Shown: positions 31,738 through 39,939 of the stretch, in pieces
Layout: the number at the start of each line of letters is the position of its first letter
Position numbering within the stretch: the stretch's first letter is position 1
Origin: Metamycoplasma hyosynoviae
GTDB taxonomy: Bacteria > Bacillota_I > Bacilli_A > Mycoplasmatales > Metamycoplasmataceae
Direction of reading: 5' to 3'
NCBI RefSeq assembly: GCF_004365165.1
Contig: NZ_SOCH01000003.1
Span: 1-64,000 of the forward strand
Length of the DNA: 64,000 nucleotides
Notes under the pieces: generated by a model
The model's input: the letters and a program-made list of their open reading frames with translations, nothing else
What the model was told of the DNA's origin: nothing
Database searches by the model: none
Made by a program: the position numbers and the translations under genes

Positions 31738-31757
31738 TTGAAATGTTTTGACTATTA

Positions 31758-32042
31758 CTATTTATTAATAGTTGCAAGTACTGCATCCAATGCAAGAATT
31801 AATGCGGCGCATTGATCATCTGAAAGTTTAGCAATCTCCTCGTCAGTTGTATATTTATTGATGATGCCTATTGTACTTTCACTAATACCTTTTTCTTTAG
31901 CAATTTTCTTGATTTCTAGAATTTTACTTTTTACTTTTTTCTGCATTGATGTTAATCTAACACAAGAAATAGCTGCTATAGGTAAGGCAGATAAGGATGC
32001 TATGCTAGCAATAGTAAGGAAAACCTTCTTTGGTTTGTTCAT
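31758..32042 (-). CDS. small lipoprotein
   Basis: Predicted 94-aa prolipoprotein. Lys-Lys is followed by a long hydrophobic core and a lipobox Ala-Ile-Ser-Cys near residue 27. The mature part of about 68 residues is helical, with Lys-rich and then Asp/Glu/Leu-rich segments, and ends in a hydrophobic Ala-Leu-Ile-Leu-Ala-Leu-Asp-Ala-Val-Leu stretch. The ribosome site AAAGGAG lies upstream. It is downstream of the rplU-rpmA operon but separated from it by a terminator-like hairpin at 32129. No family recognised. Confidence 0.75.
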   Translation of the reverse strand: MNKPKKVFLTIASIASLSALPIAAISCVRLTSMQKKVKSKILEIKKIAKEKGISESTIGIINKYTTDEEIAKLSDDQCAALILALDAVLATINK

Positions 32043-32128
32043 TTCGTCCCACTCCTTTTTCTTCCTCTAATATTTTATTACTAATTTTTCAAATGTTATA
32101 AATTTTGATACCTTTAGAAAATTGAAAA

Positions 32129-32157
32129 ATAAAAAAGGTACATTTATTATGTACCTT
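32129..32157 (-). terminator. terminator after rpmA
   Basis: On the minus strand AAGGTACAT pairs with ATGTACCTT around a 5-base loop and is followed by a T run, directly after the rpmA stop. Confidence 0.75.
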
Positions 32158-32159
32158 GA

Positions 32160-32537
32160 TTAATTATTTTTTAGTTGTAGTGGTTTTTTGGCGGTAGCAG
32201 GTTTAGTTTCAGTTTCTTCTTTAGCTACAACTTTTTTAGTCGTTGTAGTTTTTTTAGCAGTTTTAACTTCTACTTCTTTTGCTTTCTTTTCAGGATATAC
32301 AGAAGCAAATTTTCTGTTAATTCTGTCTTCAAATTTTACAATACCATCAATTAGTGCAAATAATGTGTAATCTCTTCCAAGTCCAACATTATTTCCTGGG
32401 AAAATTTTTGTTCCTCTTTGACGATAAATAATGCTTCCAGCAGTTACAAATTGACCATCAGTTGCTTTAACTCCAAGTCTTCTTCCTGCGGAATCACGAC
32501 TATTTCTAGTTGTCCCACCAGCTTTTGTATGTGCCAT
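32160..32537 (-). CDS. rpmA: 50S ribosomal protein L27
   Basis: 125-aa large-subunit protein whose N-terminus reaches the peptidyl-transferase centre. It starts [12 protein letters not shown], so it lacks the Leu-Gln-Phe-Phe leader that the Prp protease removes in Firmicutes and many mollicutes. The core ends near residue 82; a further 40 residues are Lys/Thr/Ala/Glu-rich and unusual for L27. Its ATG overlaps the rplU stop (TAATG), and no prp gene lies between them. Confidence 0.95.
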   Translation of the reverse strand: MAHTKAGGTTRNSRDSAGRRLGVKATDGQFVTAGSIIYRQRGTKIFPGNNVGLGRDYTLFALIDGIVKFEDRINRKFASVYPEKKAKEVEVKTAKKTTTTKKVVAKEETETKPATAKKPLQLKNN

Positions 32538-32842
32538 TATTTAACTCCTTTAATTGCAAGAATTTTTACCCGAGTATATGGTTGACGGTGTCCTAATTTT
32601 CTTTTGTGAGTTGATTTAGGGTTATGACGATAAACTACAATTTTTTTTGCTTTACCTTGTTTTTCAATTTTTCCAGTAACAACTACATTTTTTAGATAAG
32701 GAGTTCCGATTTCTTCATTTGTAGCTAATACGCTAGCAAATTTTATTTCATCGCCTTCCTTACCTTCAATTTTTTCAATATAAATTATGTCTCCAGCTTT
32801 AACAATGATTTGTTTTCCACCGGTTTCGATGATAGCAAACAT
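32537..32842 (-). CDS. rplU: 50S ribosomal protein L21
   Basis: 101-aa large-subunit protein. I choose the ATG at 32842 because AAGGAG lies seven bases upstream and the protein then opens with the family start [11 protein letters not shown]; an in-frame ATG 24 bases earlier lacks support. The C-terminal block with Lys-Arg-Lys-Leu-Gly-His-Arg-Gln and Val-Lys-Ile matches L21. It is the first gene of a two-gene operon with rpmA, overlapping by one base. Confidence 0.96.
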   Translation of the reverse strand: MFAIIETGGKQIIVKAGDIIYIEKIEGKEGDEIKFASVLATNEEIGTPYLKNVVVTGKIEKQGKAKKIVVYRHNPKSTHKRKLGHRQPYTRVKILAIKGVK

Positions 32843-32945
32843 TTTTCTCCTTATATTTTGTCGCATCTTTAAGGTACTATCTTATGATAGATTTATAACC
32901 TGTTTAGAATGGTTACTCTATAAGTAACTCAATCTGATAAGAAAA
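32843..32945 (-). promoter_or_regulatory. possible structured leader of rplU-rpmA
   Basis: The roughly 100 bases upstream of rplU hold two small hairpins on the minus strand (GTTAC/GTAAC near 32912-32928 and CTATC/GATAG near 32878-32891). Firmicute rplU mRNAs often carry an L21-binding leader. The match here is only positional. Confidence 0.25.
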
Positions 32946-33212
32946 TTATTTTCTTATGTTTAAATCTTTGATTGTTTTTTCGTAAAGTTTGTAATCTTTT
33001 TCTTTTAAGTGATTTAAAAGATCTTTACGGTGGTTAACTTTTGCTAAAAAACCTCTCATTGAATGCAAATCTTTTTTGTTTTTTTCAAAGTGGATTTTTA
33101 AATCTTCAATTTCAGCGGTCAATATTGCAATTTGCACAGGTAAATGCCCTGTATCTTTTGCATTACGACCAAATTTTTTAGTTATTTCTAATTTTTGTTG
33201 CTTAGAAATCAT
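32946..33212 (-). CDS. rpsO: 30S ribosomal protein S15
   Basis: 88-aa small-subunit protein, standard length. The start at 33212 follows AAAGGA with good spacing and gives Met-Ile-Ser-Lys-Gln-Gln-Lys. Conserved blocks are [10 protein letters not shown], Leu-Thr-Ala-Glu-Ile, His-Ser-Met-Arg-Gly-Phe and His-Arg-Lys-Asp-Leu-Leu. It sits between ribF and rplU on the minus strand. Confidence 0.96.
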   Translation of the reverse strand: MISKQQKLEITKKFGRNAKDTGHLPVQIAILTAEIEDLKIHFEKNKKDLHSMRGFLAKVNHRKDLLNHLKEKDYKLYEKTIKDLNIRK

Positions 33213-33375
33213 TAATTTTCCTTTCATAACCTAGCAAGAATTGAATCATTCAAACCAAGATATAAATTAATTTTTGTATATTATAACATATTTTTACTTA
33301 TATGTTAACTAGTTTAAATGCTTATTTTCTTTGAAAATCTTATCAAAAGAATAAGTGAAAAGTACATTAAATATT

Positions 33376-34230
33376 CTAATAAAAAAACTTCTTTCCAGCT
33401 TCTATGTCTTCCGGAGTTATAAAATTAGTTTTTTTATTGTTTGTGAATCTAATTTTGTCTAAAAATTCAATATAAAATTCTTCTTTTTTGCCAGGAATAT
33501 ATTCAATATCATATAAGTAAATTTTGTTTGTATTATCTTGTTCTGAAAATTCAGGATTTGAAATTAGACAAATGCCATGATATTCAAAATTTTTTATTAT
33601 GCAATTTACAACATAAATTCCTGCGCGAAGCAAGGTAAGTGATTCGGGAAGTGAAAATTCAAAGTTAATAGTGTTTACAATAACTGCATATTTATCTATT
33701 AAAATAGAATTTAAAAATTCAATATTTCCATCAGAAACTAGTTGATTGGTTAGAGAAGATGAAATCTTATGAGTTTTAATTTTTGTAATTTTGCTTACTG
33801 AAACTAGTTCGAATGATTTTTTTAAGAGTTCAATATTGCCAGTTTTATTAAAACCAAATTTGAAATCTTCACCACAACAAATTGCTTTTGTGTTTAGCTG
33901 AACTAGTTTTTCAATAAATGCACTTGCTTCAGTATTTTTGACTTCTTCATCAAAATCAACTATAAAACAATAATCAAACTTTAAATTGGATAGAGTAATT
34001 AATCTAGTTTTTAATTGAAGAAGCTTTTTATCTTTTAAAGTTCCATTTTTTATAGGGGTTTTAAAAATTAAAACAGCAGTTTTATAACTACTGTAATTTT
34101 CTTTAATAGAAAAAGCTTCTCTGAAAATTTTTAAATGGCCAATATGCATTGATTCAAATGAACCAAGACACATTATGAGAGGATCAGAAATTTCCAACTT
34201 ATCTTTTAAATTTCAATTATAAATTTTCAT
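33376..34230 (-). CDS. ribF: bifunctional riboflavin kinase/FAD synthetase
   Basis: 284-aa enzyme making FMN and FAD from riboflavin. The N-terminal nucleotidyltransferase domain has Gly-Ser-Phe-Glu-Ser-Met-His-Ile-Gly-His, with the HxGH signature; the flavokinase domain at the C-terminus is poorly conserved but of the right size (Leu-Arg-Ala-Gly-Ile-Tyr-Val-Val near 200). The ATG at 34230 adds eleven residues including one TGA Trp. The truB-HAD-ribF-rpsO stretch matches the common truB-ribF-rpsO order, with a HAD gene inserted. Confidence 0.88.
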
Positions 34231-34267
34231 TTGTAATTAATTATACAAAATTAGAAGATAACCAGAA

Positions 34268-35074
34268 TTAATTGAAGAAGCCTTTTTGTCTTAATTTAAA
34301 GTAAGGTCCATCTTCTGTTACGGGAAGACAAATTTCATGAGCTGCGTCTTTAGTTACGTCTTCACCATTTCCCATAGCAACACCAAGTCCTACAGCGCTC
34401 AACATTTCAACATCGTTTTCACTATCACCAAATGCAACCATTTCATCAAGTGAACTATCAAGAAGATCAGCCAGCACTTGAAGACCTGTAGCTTTTGTAA
34501 TTCCACGGGCAGAAATAAATACTCCACCTGCTCATTCAGCCAAAACTCACATGTCTAGTTTTTCTCTTGTGAAAAATTCATTTAATTCAACTGCTAGTTT
34601 ATGAGGTTCTTTACTATTGATGGTAATTAAATAGTTTTTGTCATTTTGTTTTTCAAATTCTTCTACTGAAATAAAGTTTTTTTTGAATGGTTTGTAGAAT
34701 CAGTGGTCGATATTGAATAATTCATTATAATATCCTCATTTGTTTCCAACAAATGAAAAAGGAAATTTTCTTTCTTTGGCATATGCATAAAATTTTGAGA
34801 AATCTTCATAACTAATGGTTCTTTCAAAAACATATTCTTTAGTTTTCAAATCCATTATAAAAGTTCCATTTGCGCCAATAAAATAATCTACATAAGGATT
34901 ATTTATTTGTTTTCCAACAGTGAAAATATCTCTACCTGAACATAGGACATTGATATAGCCATTAGCCTTTAATTTTTCAAACATTTCCTTTGTTCTTGGA
35001 GTTAGTTCATCAACTCCAAAAGGAAGCAGTGTTCCATCAATATCAAATACTATTATTTTGTATTTATTGTTCAT
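34268..35074 (-). CDS. Cof-type HAD-superfamily hydrolase
   Basis: 268-aa cytoplasmic phosphatase. Motif I is Phe-Asp-Ile-Asp-Gly-Thr-Leu-Leu (D10, D12), motif IV is Gly-Asp-Ser-Glu-Asn-Asp near residue 217, and the cap domain lies between. A cluster of TGA Trp codons in the middle breaks the frame under the standard code. It lies between truB and ribF in the same direction. Substrate unknown; likely a sugar or flavin phosphate given the neighbours, but that is a guess. Confidence 0.9.
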
Positions 35075-35086
35075 TTCTTAGGACCT

Positions 35087-35956
35087 CTATTTATTGTCTT
35101 GCTTGGACATTTTTAATATTCTTTCTATGCGGCTATAAAAAACTTTGGATAAATTTATTTCTCCAAATTTAATATGTCCATATGCAATTATTTCTTTTTT
35201 ATAAAGAAATAAATAATTACTATTTGTGTTTTTTTTATCACCTAAAAATACTTGCTTTTGCTTGTAAATTTTAGATAATTGTTCAAAATTTAACTTATAT
35301 AATAATACATCAAAAAGACGTTTTAAATTTGTAATTTTTTTATATTTTTTTTGCTTGTAGGTAATATTACCTACCTTGTGTCGATTGAGTTTAGTTATAA
35401 TAGCATCAGTTTCTAACAATACGCCAATGTCATGAATTAATGAGCGAATATAAGTTCCTTTTGATACTTCACACCTCAATTTAAATTCTTGTTTTTTGAA
35501 GTTAAATGAAAGTAGTTTTAATTTGTGAATTTTAATAGAGGAAGGCTTTAACTGAACGGACTTATTTTTACGAGCAAGTTCATAAGAACGAATGCCATTA
35601 ATTTTTTTACTTGAAAAAATAGGCGGAATTTGTGAGGTTGTTTTAGCAATTTCTTCTATAGCTTTTTTTAACTCGGATAATGTAATTTCTTTTTTAGTAA
35701 GTGCTGTAATTTCTTCGCCTTCGTCATAACTTGCTGATGAAAAATGAAGTTTAGCAGTTACGGTGTATCCTTTTGATTGTGAAGAAATATAATCAAGAAG
35801 TTTAGTATCTTGATTAGTTGCTACAATTAAAAGTCCGGTTGCAAGCGGATCTAATGTTCCGCAATGTCCAATTTTTTCAATGCCCATTTTTTTAGCAAAT
35901 TGGCGTATTGCTAGAAAAGAAGAAATATTCTTCTTTTTATATATTTTATAAAACAT
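35087..35956 (-). CDS. truB: tRNA pseudouridine-55 synthase
   Basis: 289-aa enzyme that makes the universal pseudouridine 55 in the T loop of tRNAs. The catalytic segment Gly-His-Cys-Gly-Thr-Leu-Asp-Pro-Leu-Ala-Thr-Gly has the nucleophilic Asp36. The later block Gly-Thr-Tyr-Ile-Arg-Ser-Leu-Ile-His-Asp is also typical. No Trp occurs. It is directly downstream of a small membrane protein gene (20 bases) and precedes the HAD gene by 12 bases. Confidence 0.94.
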   Translation of the reverse strand: MFYKIYKKKNISSFLAIRQFAKKMGIEKIGHCGTLDPLATGLLIVATNQDTKLLDYISSQSKGYTVTAKLHFSSASYDEGEEITALTKKEITLSELKKAIEEIAKTTSQIPPIFSSKKINGIRSYELARKNKSVQLKPSSIKIHKLKLLSFNFKKQEFKLRCEVSKGTYIRSLIHDIGVLLETDAIITKLNRHKVGNITYKQKKYKKITNLKRLFDVLLYKLNFEQLSKIYKQKQVFLGDKKNTNSNYLFLYKKEIIAYGHIKFGEINLSKVFYSRIERILKMSKQDNK

Positions 35957-35976
35957 AATAATCGAACAAAAGTTAA

Positions 35977-36426
35977 TTATCTAGGAAGTGTTGCAAGAAT
36001 TACAATATTAGCACAGAGTGCTATTAGTTCTAGTGTAAGGTAAATAGATCCAAGCGTTAAACAAGTAATTTTAGTAGGTCTTTTAATTTTTTTAGACAAA
36101 GAATAATAGCAGATTGCACTAATTGCAAAAGCAATTATGATGATTGCAACTATAATAGCTGAAATATATAATCATCCAATTGATTGGTAAGTGAAATATT
36201 TTTCATAATTTTTGTTAAAATTCTCATCAATTATTAAAATAAGTCCAAAACTTGCAACAACTAGCATTGCAAAAATCAAAGTTTTAAATGCAATAACTAA
36301 AATAGGAAAATATGAATAAAAAATTCAAAAGCTAAGAAGAACAAAAAAGACAATAAAGAAAATATTTCATTTATTTTTCTTTATATCTTCTTGCTGGTTT
36401 TGCATCATTAATTGGTTATTATCCAT
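35977..36426 (-). CDS. small four-helix membrane protein
   Basis: 149-aa predicted integral membrane protein, unknown. The N-terminal 18 residues are Gln/Asn/Lys-rich, then hydrophobic helices lie at about 20-40, 42-65, 85-108 and 120-145, with a basic Ser-Lys-Lys-Ile-Lys-Arg-Pro-Thr-Lys loop before the last. Three TGA Trp codons explain why no long frame is seen under the standard code. The ribosome site GGGAGA lies upstream. It is the first gene before truB on the minus strand. Confidence 0.65.
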
Positions 36427-36493
36427 AAAAAATCTCCCTCTAAATATAAAAAAATTATACTATAAAAGTATAATTCGGTATCTTTTCGATATA

Positions 36494-36577
36494 TGGTGCG
36501 CGAGAAGGGACTTGAACCCTTACGCCGAGGAGCATTAGTTCCTAAGACTAACGTGTCTACCATTTCACCACTCGCGC
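36494..36577 (-). tRNA. tRNA-Leu (TAG)
   Basis: Class II tRNA of 84 bases with encoded CCA. The acceptor GCGCGAG pairs with CTCGCGC, the anticodon loop contains TAG, and the variable arm is long. Confidence 0.93.
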
Positions 36578-36578
36578 A

Positions 36579-36654
<76 letters not shown>

Positions 36655-36795
36655 TGAAATTTCTATATAATTATACATATCTTACATATTTTTTTTGAAA
36701 ATATCTTTTTTTGCAAAACAAAAAAATTCCTAAAAATAAGCAAATTAAAAAACCTTGCCAGATTGAGCAAAGTTTTTTTAGTTCAGTAAATGATA

Positions 36796-36870
36796 TGGCA
36801 GGGGTAGCAAGACTCGAACTCACAACACACGGGGTTGAAGCCCGTTGTTCTACCATTGAACTATACCCCT
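36796..36870 (-). tRNA. tRNA-Trp (TCA), decodes UGA
   Basis: 75 bases with encoded CCA. The acceptor AGGGGTA pairs with TACCCCT, the anticodon loop reads CTTCAAC giving anticodon UCA, and the T loop is AGTTCGAGTCT. This tRNA reads UGA as Trp, and UGG by wobble, which is the basis for the code used throughout this annotation. Confidence 0.96.
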
Positions 36871-36904
36871 ACAAATACCATTACATTTTACATTAATTAT
36901 TAAT

Positions 36905-37129
36905 TTATTTTTGCATTTTTTGATTTACAATGCGCAAAATATCTCCAACTTTTTTGATATTTAGTAATTCTTCATCAGAAATTGCAATTGAAAATACTTT
37001 TTCAAGTTCAGTAACTAACATCAAAAGATCTAAACTATCAATACTTAAATCTTTAATGATGGTGTCTTCACTAAAACTTTTTCTTGTATGTCTTTTTAGT
37101 TCTGAAAAAATTTTTTCTTTAATGTCCAT
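36905..37129 (-). CDS. acpP: acyl carrier protein
   Basis: 74-aa acidic helical carrier protein. The phosphopantetheine attachment site is Ser32 in Ser-Ile-Asp-Ser-Leu-Asp-Leu-Leu. No other fatty-acid synthesis genes are visible, the usual situation in mycoplasmas, so it probably serves phospholipid or lipoate-type transfers rather than full synthesis. It starts 11 bases after the stop of the upstream membrane protein gene. Confidence 0.93.
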   Translation of the reverse strand: MDIKEKIFSELKRHTRKSFSEDTIIKDLSIDSLDLLMLVTELEKVFSIAISDEELLNIKKVGDILRIVNQKMQK

Positions 37130-37139
37130 AGTGTTTCTA

Positions 37140-37652
37140 TTATATAGTATTAGTGAAAATTTTATAGCTCTTGAATGATTTTTGTGTACTATTAAATCAA
37201 ATGAAATTTAATGTTACAGTTTTTTGATCTTCACGGTCGATTGAATATTTTACTACCCCATCACTTATTGCAAGTCTTCCAGTTATATCTTTTATGATAT
37301 AAAGTAGCATATCATCATCAATTCAGGCTTGCCCATCTTTGAAGTTTAACTTATCATAATAATTTGAAAGTTCTATAACTGGGAAAATTTTATTAGCATC
37401 AACTTCAGCAAGTTTTTTATTTTCAAAAATTGTTTTAGGTTCCACTTCTTCTGCTGGAAGTCCGGGTAAGATTTCACCTGTGTTGTTTTCATTTGGCTTT
37501 TTAGTTTCAGGATTAGTTTTTTCTACTTCTACTATTACTTTTTTATTAACATTCTTCTTTTTTAATAGTATGGCAGTTACAGTTGCACCAATTGCTATTG
37601 CTGCAACTGTTGACAAACCTAATCCTAAATATATTTTTTTCTTCTTTTCCAT
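37140..37652 (-). CDS. single-pass membrane protein of the HTH-like cassette
   Basis: 170-aa protein of unknown function. A Lys-rich start and one hydrophobic helix at about 8-31 (Gly-Leu-Gly-Leu-Ser, Ala-Ala-Ile-Ala-Ile-Gly-Ala) lead to a basic segment and an acidic, Pro-rich linker, then a soluble C-terminal domain. There is no lipobox Cys. Its ATG overlaps the stop of the 37652-38800 gene (TAATG), so it is coupled to the duplicated cassette, yet the second cassette copy at 45934 has no counterpart. Confidence 0.65.
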
Positions 37653-38800
37653 TATTTAACTCCTAGTTCTATTAGTTCATTTAAAGTTTGCGCTTTTTCA
37701 ATTATTTCTTTGATGTTTTTATATTTAATAGTGTTTCACTGTTGCTTGATTTTTTCTGGATATTCTTCATTTTCAATAATTTTTAGATTTACTTTTCCAT
37801 TTGCATAATTTAGGATAGGTTTTTCAAAAACTTCATTATAGGTTAATTTAATGTTTTCAATAGCTTTACCAATAGATAAATCTATATTATGAGTAAATGT
37901 GCCAGCAAAATTTAATGGAAGCACCAACCCTCTTTTAGCTTCACTACTTTCACTTGAAAGCATCACTTCTTTAGTCTTTTTATCATAATAACTATATGAA
38001 TTTATTATTACATCAGTGATGTTATTATCTCCTTGAATGCCAAGTTCTACTTTTTCAGGGAATAATTTATTGGTTTTATCTCAGACAAAATTAATTCCCA
38101 AATAATCAGTTTGATCAATTTTTAAAGTCTTATATTTATTTTCTTTTCATTGCTTATAAAGGTTAATTTTGTAAAGTTTTTCATTGTATTTAGTTTGACT
38201 AATTTCAAGTGGTTTAAGTTCCATATTCAAATATTCAATATCACTATTTTCTGATAGACTTTGAGCTTCAGGTTCTGCATTATACAATTTCATTTTTAGT
38301 CTTGAAATAGTCTTAATGTTAACTCCTGCTTTTTCTATTTTCAAAGTTTTCTTCATAGGAAGTTTTTGAATTTTGAAGTTTAAGGTGTAAAGATTTACAT
38401 ATTCAGGTTTTTTCTTAGCTTGTCTATAAATTCCTAGTGATACAAAAACATTTCTAAGATCAGAAAATGTAAAATTTTTAAATCCACTCTGTTCTGGTAA
38501 AATTGCTTGAAAATGGTATCTACCATCAACTTTTCCTGCATATTTAAATTTAACTTCTTTATTATTGATTGTAGATTTAATTTCGCTATCTAAGATTCTT
38601 GAATCACTATTTTCATAAATAAAATCTAAAATCATTTCATTTGTTTGAATAATTCTTCTAATGTGTAATTGAAAATTTTCATTTGGATTTATAAAATCTC
38701 TGTTAAAAACTTTTTTATCGACTTGAAAATTTACTTCTTCATTCATTTCATTTAGTTGTGTAAGTCGATGTACTTGTTGTATTTCGTTAATATCTATCAT
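37652..38800 (-). CDS. duplicated-cassette protein, copy 1
   Basis: Predicted 382-aa soluble protein with no signal peptide or membrane helix, beta-rich. It is paralogous to the 384-aa protein at 45934-47088: shared features include Gly-(Leu/Phe)-(Val/Leu)-Leu-Pro-Leu-Asn-Phe-(Ala/Ser)-Gly near residue 305, a Gly-x-Tyr/Phe...Phe-x-Asp-Leu segment near 110-135, and a similar length and gene position. Its start overlaps the end of the HTH-like gene by 14 bases. I do not recognise the family. Trp codons are TGA. Confidence 0.65.
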
Positions 38801-39107
38801 GTATGTACCCCAAAAACAAATTTACAACTTCATTGAGTCTTTTATAGTAAGTTCCTTTTGATCAATAATCCAAATATCATTCGCTATCCGGATTGGTGAA
38901 AATGAAATTTTCAATAAATATTTTTTGCATATCCTTTTCAAGGCTTGCTAAAAATATTTCCAATGAAGATATTTTATCTGCTTGAAATTTACCAAGTTTC
39001 CTACCCTCTTTAAATTTCTCAGCTGTGCAATATTCTTTTATAAAACGTTTCTTTGCATAAAGCGATGATAAGTTTTGTTGAACATTTACACTTTGTGTAT
39101 CTAACAT
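38787..39107 (-). CDS. small HTH-like regulator, copy 1
   Basis: Predicted 106-aa protein, assembled by reading three TGA codons near its C-terminus as Trp. The end contains Trp-Ser-Lys-Gly-Thr-Tyr-Tyr-Lys-Arg-Leu-Asn-Glu, a helix-turn-helix-like pattern seen in some phage regulators and sigma-like factors, perhaps the mycoplasma MG284/MPN403 group; that assignment is from memory and uncertain. The start at 39107 follows AGGAGAG closely. It overlaps the next gene by 14 bases. The paralogue at 47336-47680 has the same C-terminal motif and gene order. Confidence 0.6.
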
Positions 39108-39191
39108 TTGTCTCTCTCCTCTCCCCTTTGGGTAATTCAATTACACTCTAAAATTTCGTACATTTTAAATAAATGGGAAAATGAAAAAGCT

Positions 39192-39215
39192 TATATTTAT
39201 TTATAAATAAATATA
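39192..39215. promoter_or_regulatory. 24-bp perfect palindrome between divergent genes
   Basis: An all-A/T perfect palindrome, 12 bp per arm, lies between the HTH-like gene (start 39107, minus) and rluB (start 39232, plus). It could be an operator for one or both. A -10-like TATAAT follows at 39219-39224 for rluB. Confidence 0.4.
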
Positions 39216-39231
39216 GTTTATAATTTTTCCC

Positions 39232-39939
39232 ATGGAAAAAGAAATTACTAGGATTAGAATTCAAAAATATTTGAGTAATAAAGGTGTAGCTTCACGTCGT
39301 GAAGTTGAAAGATTAATAGAAGCTAAAAGAATTAAAATTAATGGTCAAATAGCAAAGCTGGGTGACACTGTTTGTGAAAGTGATCAAATACTACTTGATA
39401 GTAGGAAAATTGAAACTAAAACACCAGAAAAAATTTACATTTTATTAAATAAACCGCGCGCAGTAATTTGCACGCGTAATGACCCTGAAGGGCGCAGGAC
39501 TATATTTGATTTAGTAGCTGAAAATAAATATTTATTTTCAGTGGGAAGATTGGATTATAACACTACTGGTGTAATTTTATTGACCAATGATGGAGAACTT
39601 ACAAATTATTTATCTCATCCTTCAAACCAGATAAAACGAGAATATATTGCAACTGTAGAAAAAGAATTATCTAATGAAGATTTAAAACTTTTGAATTCAA
39701 ATAATTTTATTTTAGATGGCAAAATTTCAAAGCAAGTAGTGAAAAAAATAAGTCCATTGGTTTATCAAGTGGAATTATGTGAAGGTAGAAATCACCACGT
39801 AAAAAATATGTTTTTGGCAATAAATAATTCAGTAAAAAATCTACACCGTAAAAGATTTTGAATCTTTTCAGATGCAGATTTAAAAATAGGAGAACAAAAG
39901 AAAATTAATTCTAGCGTGATTGCAAAACTACTTGCTTAG
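39232..39939 (+). CDS. rluB: RsuA/RluB-family rRNA pseudouridine synthase
   Basis: 235-aa enzyme of the RsuA/RluB/RluE/RluF group. The N-terminal S4 domain shows Leu-Ser-Asn-Lys-Gly-Val-Ala-Ser-Arg-Arg near 16-25, and the catalytic motif Gly-Arg-Leu-Asp-Tyr-Asn-Thr-Thr-Gly has Asp near 105. Glu-Gly-Arg-Asn-His-His-Val-Lys is the usual Glu-Gly-(Arg/Lys)-x-(Arg/His)-x-(Ile/Val) block. RluB is the likeliest assignment for a single mollicute copy. Only 17 bases separate the promoter palindrome from the start. The 3' end overlaps the convergent transketolase gene by 4 bases. Confidence 0.88.

Noticed and set aside
36671-36896. Short frames on both strands around 36671-36896
   Set aside because: They span the tRNA-Trp gene and its AT-rich flank; no start site or homology.
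38800-38877. Gene end at 38877 for the HTH-like protein
   Set aside because: The codon there is TGA; read as Trp the frame extends to TAA 38787-38789 and includes the motif shared with the paralogue.
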